DNA of 64,000 bases from Desulfonatronovibrio hydrogenovorans DSM 9292 (GTDB taxonomy: Bacteria > Desulfobacterota > Desulfovibrionia > Desulfovibrionales > Desulfonatronovibrionaceae). Of the stretch, positions 1-6,655 are shown one piece after another. Numbering within the stretch: the first letter of the stretch is position 1; each line of letters opens with the position of its first letter. Position numbers and translations under genes: made by a program. The stretch lies in NCBI RefSeq assembly GCF_000686525.1, contig NZ_JMKT01000015.1, positions 62,001-126,000 of the forward strand, given 5' to 3'. The notes beneath the pieces were generated by a model. It searched no databases, was not told the DNA's origin, and saw nothing but the letters and a program-made list of their open reading frames with translations.

Positions 1-2004
1 GAAGATTATTTTACTCAGGCTTTTGCCAGAAACATCGGGCTGTTGTCTGCTGGAGAACAAAAACACCTCAGCCGGTCAAAGGTTGCCATTCCTGGCATGG
101 GTGGAGTGGGCGGAGTGCATTTGATCAATCTGGTTCGGACCGGATTTCGGGTCTTTAACCTGGCTGATTTTGATCACTTTGAGCCCGTGAACATCAATCG
201 TCAAAGTGGAGCCAGAGTCTCATCCTTTGGCAGGCCGAAGCTGGAAGTCATGATGGAAGAGGCGTTAAGCATCAATCCTTACCTGGAAATCAGCCCTTTT
301 TCTTCAGGCCTGACCAGGGAAAATGTCCGAGAATTTCTGCAGGACGTTGATGTGGTGCTGGATGGACTGGATTTTTTCCAGTTTGAAATCAGAAGACTTT
401 TGTTCAATACAGCCAGAGATATGGGGGTTCCGGTCATAACTGCCGGACCTTTGGGATACAGCTCGGCACTGCTGGTTTTCATGCCCCAGGGCATGGGGTT
501 TGATGCTTATTTTGACGTTGCCAAGGAAATGCCGGAAGAGGAGAAATACCTTTGTTTTGCCATGGGGCTTGCTCCAAGCCCCACCCATATATCTTATATG
601 GACCTGGGCAGGGTTGACCTCAAGAGCGGAAAAGGTCCATCTCTGGGCATTGCCTGTCAACTCTGTTCAGCTTTGGCAGTTACCGAAGCAGTCAGAATTG
701 TCCTTGGGAAGCCTGGTTTAAAGCCTGTACCTGATTATTTCCAGTTTGATCCTTATCTTAAGGCTTTCCGGAAAGGCCGGTTGAGAGCAGGCAACCGGTC
801 CATCAGGCAGAAGCTGAAATTATGGTATGTCAAAAACATGCTCCTTGCCTCAGCAGCCAAGTCCAGGCCAGCTGTTTCCCAAAAGCCTCCCAGGGTCGTG
901 GATGACATGCCCCTAGAAGACCGGCATATTGAATATGTCATAAGATCAGCTGTTCAGGCTCCTTCAGGAGATAATGCCCAGCCATGGAAGTTCAGCTCAT
1001 CACTTGAGGCAGACAAGGCATCAATTTCGGTTTTCCTGGATTCGTCGGTGGATAACTCTTTTTTCAATGTGCGCCAGGTTGCTTCAATTATCTCCTGTGG
1101 TGCTGCAATTGAGAATATTTGCATATCGTCATCTGAGGCGGGTTTAAAACACGAGGTTGAGTATTATCCGGATCAGGAAAAGGACAGCCTTGTTTCCAGG
1201 ATATCCCTGAGGCGGGCTGGCAAGGACCTCCCTGCTGATCCTCTGGCATCGGCTGTCTGGTCGCGCTGTACCAACCGCCGTCCATTTTCAAAGCATCCCG
1301 TACCGGAGTGGGTCCAGGAAGATTTGCTTGCCAGAATAAATGATATTCAGGGAGCTGGACTGGATTTACTCACTTCCAGGGCTGGGATCAGGAAGATGGC
1401 CCGGCTTGTTTATCTTGCTGACCGAATACGGACTGAACACCGGGCCCTTCATGAGCATTTTTCTTCGATGATCAGGTTCAGTCAGAATGATGCAACAGAT
1501 AAGCGGGACGGACTGCCTTTGAAGAACCTCGAAGCAGGTGTTGCCGGTGAAGTGTTCTTGCGGCTTACCAAGCCGTGGCCTGTCATGAATGTTGTCAACA
1601 AAATCGGTATGGGCCGGATGGTTGCAATGCACTCAGCCCAGGGTATCCTTTCCAGTGGACTGGTGGGACTGGTGAGTGTTTCTGGAATGGGACAGAAAGA
1701 TTTTTTGCTGGGCGGGCGGGCTTTGCAAAGGATCTGGCTGGCTTTGGATTACAACGGTCTGCAGATGCAGCCCATGACAGCCATCACTCTGTTCTGGCTG
1801 AGATGGCTATGGGAAGGTGAGGATTCCTTTTCTTTAAAACATCGCAAGTTGTTGAAAAAGGTTTGGGCCGGATTTGAGAAGTTATTTCCTGAAGTGGATT
1901 TTCAAGGCCAGGGGCTGGTCATGCTGTTCAGGGCTGGTTATGGACCTGGGATAAGACACAGGACCCTGCGAAAGGACATGTATACATTCATGGTTGACGA
2001 TTAA
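1..2004 (+). CDS. E1-like (ThiF/MoeB) adenylyltransferase-nitroreductase fusion, 5' partial
   Basis: The frame is open from base 1, and residues encoded upstream of the TTG at 43 look like normal E1 N-terminal sequence, so the gene almost certainly begins outside the window. Counting from 43, residues 18-24 (GMGGVGG) are the ATP-binding glycine loop of the ThiF/MoeB/E1 fold. They are followed by the acidic residues, the NINRQ segment and the GRPK lysine typical of adenylating E1 enzymes, up to about residue 250. From about 295 to 600 the protein matches the FMN nitroreductase fold (RSAVQAPSGDNAQPW near the start). This architecture resembles the Rv1355c/MoeY-type fusions. E1 proteins adenylate a C-terminal carboxylate, and the nitroreductase half could reduce or oxidise the product. 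The substrate is unknown and no ThiS/MoaD-like partner is visible. A strong hairpin follows the stop. Confidence 0.85.
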   Translation, partial: EDYFTQAFARNIGLLSAGEQKHLSRSKVAIPGMGGVGGVHLINLVRTGFRVFNLADFDHFEPVNINRQSGARVSSFGRPKLEVMMEEALSINPYLEISPFSSGLTRENVREFLQDVDVVLDGLDFFQFEIRRLLFNTARDMGVPVITAGPLGYSSALLVFMPQGMGFDAYFDVAKEMPEEEKYLCFAMGLAPSPTHISYMDLGRVDLKSGKGPSLGIACQLCSALAVTEAVRIVLGKPGLKPVPDYFQFDPYLKAFRKGRLRAGNRSIRQKLKLWYVKNMLLASAAKSRPAVSQKPPRVVDDMPLEDRHIEYVIRSAVQAPSGDNAQPWKFSSSLEADKASISVFLDSSVDNSFFNVRQVASIISCGAAIENICISSSEAGLKHEVEYYPDQEKDSLVSRISLRRAGKDLPADPLASAVWSRCTNRRPFSKHPVPEWVQEDLLARINDIQGAGLDLLTSRAGIRKMARLVYLADRIRTEHRALHEHFSSMIRFSQNDATDKRDGLPLKNLEAGVAGEVFLRLTKPWPVMNVVNKIGMGRMVAMHSAQGILSSGLVGLVSVSGMGQKDFLLGGRALQRIWLALDYNGLQMQPMTAITLFWLRWLWEGEDSFSLKHRKLLKKVWAGFEKLFPEVDFQGQGLVMLFRAGYGPGIRHRTLRKDMYTFMVDD

Positions 2005-2010
2005 AAACAA

Positions 2011-2040
2011 AAAGGCCCCCTTAAGGGGGCCTTTCTGTTT
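2011..2040. terminator. Bidirectional Rho-independent terminator
   Basis: A perfect 10-bp inverted repeat (AAAGGCCCCC, TTAA loop, GGGGGCCTTT at 2011-2034) is followed by CTGTTTT on plus and by a T-rich run on minus. It lies between the convergent ends of the E1-nitroreductase gene and the PEP-CTERM operon and can serve both. Confidence 0.92.
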
Positions 2041-2058
2041 TAGTCGTTGATGACAGGA

Positions 2059-2946
2059 TTATTTTTTCTGCATTTTCCTTCTGCCAAGGGCTGCCAGGCC
2101 AAGAAGGCCGGTTCCAAAGAGAAGCCATGTGGTGGGCTCAGGTACTTCAGCCAGTCTGTAGCTTCCGTCATGTTCGATGAGAGATGTAAAAAAGTCGTCT
2201 CCAAACACGAAGTTGAAGTTGTTAGGGGCAATAACGTTATCCAGGCTGAGCAGGGCATAGTAGTCATAGCCCATGGCAACCATAGACTCAAAGCTGTTGC
2301 CACCAGGAGTAAACCATACTCCTGGCTCAAAATCGATGAACAGACCGGTCATGCTGGTTTTGCCGGTGAACTCATCTCCTCCGCCAAGAAAGCCTTCAGG
2401 TCCTGTCCCGGCAGAAGGCGCAACAAGTTGAAACTGGGCCAGCTGGGTAACTCCGGGTGCTGTGGGATCAAAGCTGAAAGGATCTAGAACATTAGCCGGG
2501 CCGTCATAGTAGTACATTCCAAGATTAGTCTGGCCGAGATCAAATGAATAGTCAAAATCCCAATCAGCAGGATTGGGGCTGGCACCTGCATTGTCTACGT
2601 TCTTGACAGTACCGGTGATGTTGTTTCCCCAGAGATAGAGGTGCTGCATGTTCTGGGGCAGACCGCCTCCCTCAGGCACAAAAGAGAGCTGGTAAAGGAT
2701 GGAGGTTTCAAAAAAGGCGTCGCCCTCCTGCATGTAATAGTAAGCTCCTCCACCGCCCACACCGGTCAGGTTCTGGGTCAGGTAGGATGATCCCACAACT
2801 GACACAGACCTGATATTTTCATATTTTGGTCCACCCAGGCTTGTTAAATCAAGGTCCCATCCAAACATCAATGGGAGTGCCTGAGCACTTGCAGCCATGA
2901 ACAAAGATAATGTCATGGCGCATAAAAACATTTTGAATCTTTTCAT
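2059..2946 (-). CDS. PEP-CTERM sorting domain protein 1
   Basis: A 295-residue exported protein. It has an N-terminal Sec signal peptide (about residues 1-23, ending SAQA), a low-complexity Gly/Asn/Asp/Tyr-rich body with no catalytic motif, and a C-terminal sorting signal: VPEPTTW, a hydrophobic helix and a basic tail (GRRKMQKK). PEP-CTERM proteins are processed at the inner membrane by exosortase and end up surface- or polymer-associated. The exosortase of this window is the likely partner. I chose the ATG at 2946 because AGGAG precedes it at good spacing and the signal peptide starts there. An in-frame ATG at 3078 also has a strong AAGGAG and follows the upstream stop by one base; it would add 44 residues that look nothing like an export signal. 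The gene is the second of a two-gene unit under the riboswitch at 3901-4003. Confidence 0.9.
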   Translation of the reverse strand: MKRFKMFLCAMTLSLFMAASAQALPLMFGWDLDLTSLGGPKYENIRSVSVVGSSYLTQNLTGVGGGGAYYYMQEGDAFFETSILYQLSFVPEGGGLPQNMQHLYLWGNNITGTVKNVDNAGASPNPADWDFDYSFDLGQTNLGMYYYDGPANVLDPFSFDPTAPGVTQLAQFQLVAPSAGTGPEGFLGGGDEFTGKTSMTGLFIDFEPGVWFTPGGNSFESMVAMGYDYYALLSLDNVIAPNNFNFVFGDDFFTSLIEHDGSYRLAEVPEPTTWLLFGTGLLGLAALGRRKMQKK

Positions 2947-3079
2947 AGTAATTTCTCCTGTATTTTTGATGAGTAAATATTTGTACCACAAACTTGGATG
3001 ACTGACTGGCGGATCTCTTGCGTCCGAGCCTGGGTTCCGCCGGACTTGTCCAGGCTGCGGATATGGCTTTTCTTTCATA

Positions 3080-3850
3080 TTACTCCTTTTGTTTATTGTT
3101 AAAGGGTCTGTTTCTTAAAAAGCCTGCCAGAACCAGGAGTCCTGTCCCTAGTAGGAGCATGGTGGCTGGTTCTGGAATTGATGGTGCATCAGCATTATGA
3201 GAATACGGTGCAAATACAGGCCTGATGATTCCGTTGTTACCATGGAGCATCGCTGTAACATCCAGGTGAACACCGAATAGATGACTCGCCTGGTAGCTGA
3301 TGATGTATTCGTAGATGACTCCCAGTCCAGAGCCCTGGTCCTGGGAGTCATAGTCAGGATCAAAATTTGGAATGGATACCAGGTTGCTGCCTGTGGTAAA
3401 GTCCATGTCTGGCAAATCCAGACTTAAATAATATCCTGGCCAGGGCTCAGGAGTGCCGTTTCCGGGCAGTTCTCCAGGAACCCCATGTGGCCCACTGCTG
3501 GTAAAAATGATGGTCTGGGCTGATTCATATCCTGGTCCCTGAATACTGACTGTTCCTCCAGGCTGAAGAAACCAGTCTGAAGGTCCGCTCCATGCGTCAG
3601 GAGCAGAAGTGGGTATCCCTATGTGCAGTTTCAGATTGGTGAGTTTGGCTGCATTGCCACTGTTGGAACCAGCCACCAGAAGAGTGAATGGATTGTCGTA
3701 AGACATCCACGACTCAGTGGATTCATTGTATTGAGCACCCATGATATAGAGCTGCAGGCTGGGAACTGCCTGAGCTGCTGAGGGCATGGCTACAACAGCC
3801 AACAGTAAGCAAAGGCTGATAATGATCTTAAAGATGGACAGTTTTTTCAT
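3080..3850 (-). CDS. PEP-CTERM sorting domain protein 2
   Basis: A 256-residue protein with a signal peptide (residues 1 to about 28, ending AAQA) and a C-terminal IPEPATM motif, hydrophobic stretch and basic tail, the tripartite exosortase signal. The body is beta-rich-looking and Gly/Ser/Asn/Pro-rich, and I recognise no enzymatic domain. GGAG sits just upstream of the ATG at 3850. It is the first gene after the c-di-GMP-I riboswitch and its terminator, and the downstream PEP-CTERM gene follows without a terminator, so both are expected to be co-regulated. Likely role: a surface or matrix protein delivered together with the exopolysaccharide. Confidence 0.9.
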   Translation of the reverse strand: MKKLSIFKIIISLCLLLAVVAMPSAAQAVPSLQLYIMGAQYNESTESWMSYDNPFTLLVAGSNSGNAAKLTNLKLHIGIPTSAPDAWSGPSDWFLQPGGTVSIQGPGYESAQTIIFTSSGPHGVPGELPGNGTPEPWPGYYLSLDLPDMDFTTGSNLVSIPNFDPDYDSQDQGSGLGVIYEYIISYQASHLFGVHLDVTAMLHGNNGIIRPVFAPYSHNADAPSIPEPATMLLLGTGLLVLAGFLRNRPFNNKQKE

Positions 3851-3862
3851 TTAATTCTCCGT

Positions 3863-3911
3863 AAAAAAAACCGGATTGCCAGTGTGAACTTGTTTTCACT
3901 TGGCAACCCGG
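3863..3911 (-). terminator. Riboswitch-controlled intrinsic terminator (expression platform)
   Basis: Read on minus, CCGGGTTGCC (3911-3902) pairs with GGCAATCCGG (3880-3871), with one G-U pair. An inner AGTGAA/TTCA helix extends the stem, and eight T residues (3870-3863) follow immediately. The 5' arm is also the 3' end of the c-di-GMP aptamer (GGGTTGCC), so aptamer and terminator cannot both form fully. This predicts an ON switch: ligand binding holds the 3' strand and lets transcription continue into the PEP-CTERM genes. Confidence 0.88.
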
Positions 3912-4003
3912 CTGTCGAGTACTTACCGTTCTTTTGGTTAAGCAATGGACCCGTGGCTTTCCGTCCCAGCCTCACGACTGGTTTGGCCTTATCTTATCCA
4001 CAG
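3901..4003 (-). promoter_or_regulatory. Cyclic di-GMP-I riboswitch aptamer (GEMM-I)
   Basis: On minus the conserved GEMM-I landmarks occur in order: GGCCAAACC (3988-3980), a P2 hairpin CCAGTC-GTGA-GGCTGG with a GNRA loop (loop at 3975-3972), GGGACGGAAAGCCACGGG (3967-3950), a P3 stem around CTTAACC/GGTAAG, and the closing GCCGGGTTGCC (3912-3902). Aligned to the Vibrio Vc2 aptamer from memory, the ligand-contacting G20 is G here, which favours c-di-GMP over cGAMP. The usual GGGCAAACC/ACGCAAAG pair is GGCCAAACC/ACGGAAAG here, which looks like a G-C to C-G swap at one tertiary pair. P1 is short (TGG at about 4000-3998 with CCA at about 3903-3901). It lies between a sigma-54-type promoter and the PEP-CTERM operon. 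Confidence 0.92.
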
Positions 4004-4007
4004 GTAC

Positions 4008-4023
4008 TTCAATTAACATGCCA
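4008..4023 (-). promoter_or_regulatory. Sigma-54-type promoter of the PEP-CTERM operon
   Basis: On minus the sequence reads TGGCATG-TTAA-TTGAA, close to the -24/-12 consensus TGGCACG-N4-TTGCA, with GG and the -12 element 10 bases apart. The predicted start, near 3998, falls at the 5' edge of the aptamer. The TGGCATG element recurs upstream of the prsR-like and FemAB genes. Confidence 0.65.
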
Positions 4024-4056
4024 TATGGAATGGGTTGTTTGCTGATTCTAACTATC

Positions 4057-4174
4057 TGCATTTAAAGCCATATTGAGTGTTGCTAAACTAGCGGATTTGA
4101 GGACTGGTTGAATGTATGCAAGATGGTTCCGTGATTTGCAGGTGAAACTGATTGCATAATGGAACTTGTTTGCA
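4057..4174. promoter_or_regulatory. TGCA-element cluster, putative upstream activating region
   Basis: TGCA occurs at 4057, 4117, 4137, 4153 and 4171, about 45-165 bp upstream of the -12 element of the minus-strand sigma-54-type promoter. The spacing is looser than the TGCA-N6-TGCA pairs at 11152-11208 and 21283-21336, so this is the weaker member of the set. The rest of the 3851-4341 gap, from 4175 to 4341, shows nothing I can name. Confidence 0.4.
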
Positions 4175-4341
4175 TTTAGTGTGTAATTATCTGTTATTTA
4201 AGGATATTATGTTGAGTGTTTTGGCGGGGATAACTCAGGTTGCTGGAATTGTTTGATTTAGACCGTGAAATCTAAAGACTGACTGGGTGGGGGAGGCTGT
4301 CGGGCTGGTGGTGACGAAGGTTTGGGATGGTCTAAAGGGTT

Positions 4342-5922
4342 TTAACTGTTAATGTCATCTGGATCTTCCTGAGGAGCTGCTGTTCCATTGAATTTAAGCA
4401 TCCTTGTGACAGCTCTATTTTTGCCTGACTGCTTGGCCTGGTAAAGAGCCCGGTCTGCGCTTCTCAGTAAAATTTCAGGGGGGAGATCCTTCAAGCCAAC
4501 CAAGGGCTGGATGCTGGCTCCGCCTATGCTTACGGTCAGGACGCTGGTCACTGGAGAAAATTCATGTTTGATCTTCAAACCCTCTATCAGGGAGCGCATT
4601 TTCTCAGCCATGACCTTGGCGCCTTTAACATCAGTCTGGGGAAGAAGGGCCACAAACTCTTCCCCTCCATACCTGGCAATAATGTCTCCTGGTCTGGTCA
4701 GAGATTGGGCTAAGGCATTGGAAACCCGCTGCAACACCTTGTCGCCGTCTACATGACCGTAGTTGTCGTTAAATTCCTTGAAATTGTCTATATCAAGAAT
4801 CAAAAGGGATAGATGGGACTGATCCCGCTTGGCTCTTCCCCATTCTCTGGACAGGGCCTGGTCCAGGTATCTGCGGTTGGGTATATTAGTCAGGCCGTCA
4901 ATCATGACCTTGGATTTCAAGATCTTCAGCTTGCCCTTCAAAGCTTCCTGATTCTGACGGACCCTGGTAATGTCCTGGGCAGTACAGACTACCAGGACAA
5001 CCTTATCATCTGGATCAAAAACCGGAGTCTTGGAAATTGACAGCAAACGGCTTTCGCCCTGAGCACTTGGCATCCATTTGGTGCTCCTGACCTGTATCTT
5101 TTCTGAAAAAATCTTTTTGTTTTCTTCAATTACCTGTCTGGCCAGATCCTGATCCAAAATATCCGATATCTTGGCCCGGTAGAATTTCTTTTTTTCAATC
5201 CCCAGAAAGTCAGCATGGGTTTTATTGGCCATGCCGTAGGTATAGGGATCAATGAAATAACAGATATGGGTCTGGACACAATCCAGAAGGGTTTCAAATT
5301 CTTTAGATTCTGATTTGCCCTGACTGACGGACGGACGTCTGCTGCGGGCAGGGGGTTTTTGCGATCGGTGTTTAAGGGCTTCAATGGCCCTTTGAGCAGC
5401 TGAAGAGTCGTGCAAAAGACACAGGATCAGCTTGCGTCCGTTTTGATAAACCGGGCCAGCACTTACCTCTACCTCGCTTAGGCCTCCTCCGGCCAGACGC
5501 TGCATGAAAAAGGCCGGTTTGATCCATTGAAGGCCGGCCCGGTGCAGCTCTTTATGCATGACCTGTTCAGGCAGCGGAGTAAGGTCCATAAAGTTGGCCT
5601 GGGACATTTCCTGGGGGGAATACCCGTAAAAGGCACAAGCCATCTGGTTGAAATCAACTATTTCGCCTGTGTCAGGGTCAAGAAGCAGTTTTGGCGTGTC
5701 ATTTCCCCGGAAAAAAGACCAGAATCGGTCTTCGCTTTCCTTATATTCTTTTTCCATTCTTCTTTTCCAGCCTTCAACATCAGCCAGTCGCTTGCGCAAA
5801 GACTCAAGTTCAGAACGCAGTTCTTCCCTGGTCTTTCCAGCATCTGCCTGTCCGCTTTCATCCTTGGTTAAAAAGCCAAGCTCAGAATCGGAGAGCAGGG
5901 ACATTGCTTTGTCTTTAAGCAT
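4342..5922 (-). CDS. PAS-PAS-GGDEF diguanylate cyclase
   Basis: A 526-residue soluble protein without membrane segments. A short coiled coil (about 30-65) leads to a PAS domain (about 65-180), a second PAS domain (about 205-325) and a GGDEF domain (about 340-505). The active-site motif is GGEEF at 419-423, so it should make c-di-GMP from two GTP. An RxxD inhibitory site (RPGD, 410-413) lies exactly five residues before it, so product feedback is expected. The PAS pair presumably senses a redox or small-molecule cue. The gene ends about 320 bases upstream of a c-di-GMP riboswitch that controls PEP-CTERM genes, which makes a local signalling loop plausible. The start at 5922 has no clear ribosome site; the ATG at 5904 is an alternative. 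Confidence 0.9.
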   Translation of the reverse strand: MLKDKAMSLLSDSELGFLTKDESGQADAGKTREELRSELESLRKRLADVEGWKRRMEKEYKESEDRFWSFFRGNDTPKLLLDPDTGEIVDFNQMACAFYGYSPQEMSQANFMDLTPLPEQVMHKELHRAGLQWIKPAFFMQRLAGGGLSEVEVSAGPVYQNGRKLILCLLHDSSAAQRAIEALKHRSQKPPARSRRPSVSQGKSESKEFETLLDCVQTHICYFIDPYTYGMANKTHADFLGIEKKKFYRAKISDILDQDLARQVIEENKKIFSEKIQVRSTKWMPSAQGESRLLSISKTPVFDPDDKVVLVVCTAQDITRVRQNQEALKGKLKILKSKVMIDGLTNIPNRRYLDQALSREWGRAKRDQSHLSLLILDIDNFKEFNDNYGHVDGDKVLQRVSNALAQSLTRPGDIIARYGGEEFVALLPQTDVKGAKVMAEKMRSLIEGLKIKHEFSPVTSVLTVSIGGASIQPLVGLKDLPPEILLRSADRALYQAKQSGKNRAVTRMLKFNGTAAPQEDPDDINS

Positions 5923-6027
5923 AATAAGTCCGGGAAGTTAACCAATGCCATGAAATTAACAAACAGCCGGCTACCAGTCAGCTTCAAAGCAGGTCTGCCA
6001 GTAGGTTCAAGCCGGTGTTGAGGGCAA

Positions 6028-6654
6028 TTACCAGTAGAACCATTCCTGGGACCATAGAACATAAAGACCCAGGAGAAGATTTGTCACTGCATGGGAAATA
6101 ATTGGTGAAAAAAGGTTTCCGGTTCTGTAGAGGACTCCAGCATAAATCATTCCGGCAATAATCCCTGGCAGCCACTGGTGATGTACAAAGCCGAAAGCAA
6201 TGGAAACAGCAATAAAGGAAAAAAAGGAATACTGACCCAGGGGTATTTTTTTAAAGTCTGAATCTATAAGCACCCTCAGGGCAAAGGATCGCCAGAAGAT
6301 TTCCTCCATTACCGGGACCACAAGGACAGCACCTGCCATTCGGAAGGCAATAAGGATATATGTCTCAAAGTCTGTTTCAGACAGGGTATAGGGGTCAAAC
6401 CCTTTGGGAGTTCCCAGCTGGGGATACAAACCATCCAGCCCGATCCAGAGCAGAAAAACCGCAACTCCGGCTGCAACAGCTGTCCAGTCCCAGAAAGGTC
6501 TGATTTCAGGTCTGAATGTCTTCCATAATATAATGATCAGTGCACCCACCAGGATGGTCTTGACTGGATAGGCAACGGCCTGGCTTAAACCTGTTACTTC
6601 AGGCAGGTAGGTTAAGACTGCAAACAGGGCAAATGGTGCGATATATTTGAACAT
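6028..6654 (-). CDS. CPBP/CAAX-protease-like membrane protein, exosortase-associated
   Basis: A 208-residue polytopic inner-membrane protein of the CPBP (Abi/CAAX protease) family, in the form linked to exosortase loci (TIGR03008-like). The putative catalytic residues are present: the EE pair at 117-118 with R122, the histidines at 158/159 and H188 in a late helix. Family members are intramembrane metallo-independent glutamate proteases. In this setting a role in maturing or clearing sorted proteins is inferred only. GGGAG precedes the ATG, and the gene starts one base after the stop of the secretion ATPase, so the two form an operon. Confidence 0.87.
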   Translation of the reverse strand: MFKYIAPFALFAVLTYLPEVTGLSQAVAYPVKTILVGALIIILWKTFRPEIRPFWDWTAVAAGVAVFLLWIGLDGLYPQLGTPKGFDPYTLSETDFETYILIAFRMAGAVLVVPVMEEIFWRSFALRVLIDSDFKKIPLGQYSFFSFIAVSIAFGFVHHQWLPGIIAGMIYAGVLYRTGNLFSPIISHAVTNLLLGLYVLWSQEWFYW

Positions 6655-6655
6655 A

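Noticed and set aside
2047-2487. 146-codon open frame on plus opposite PEP-CTERM gene 1
   Set aside because: It is antisense to a gene with clear export and sorting signals and has no recognisable domain or ribosome site.
2998-3045. GGACGCAAGAG inside a GGCGGA/TCCGCC hairpin (minus) that resembles the GEMM core
   Set aside because: The CAAACC element, the GNRA hairpin and the closing GGGTTGCC strand are all missing, so it is not a second riboswitch.
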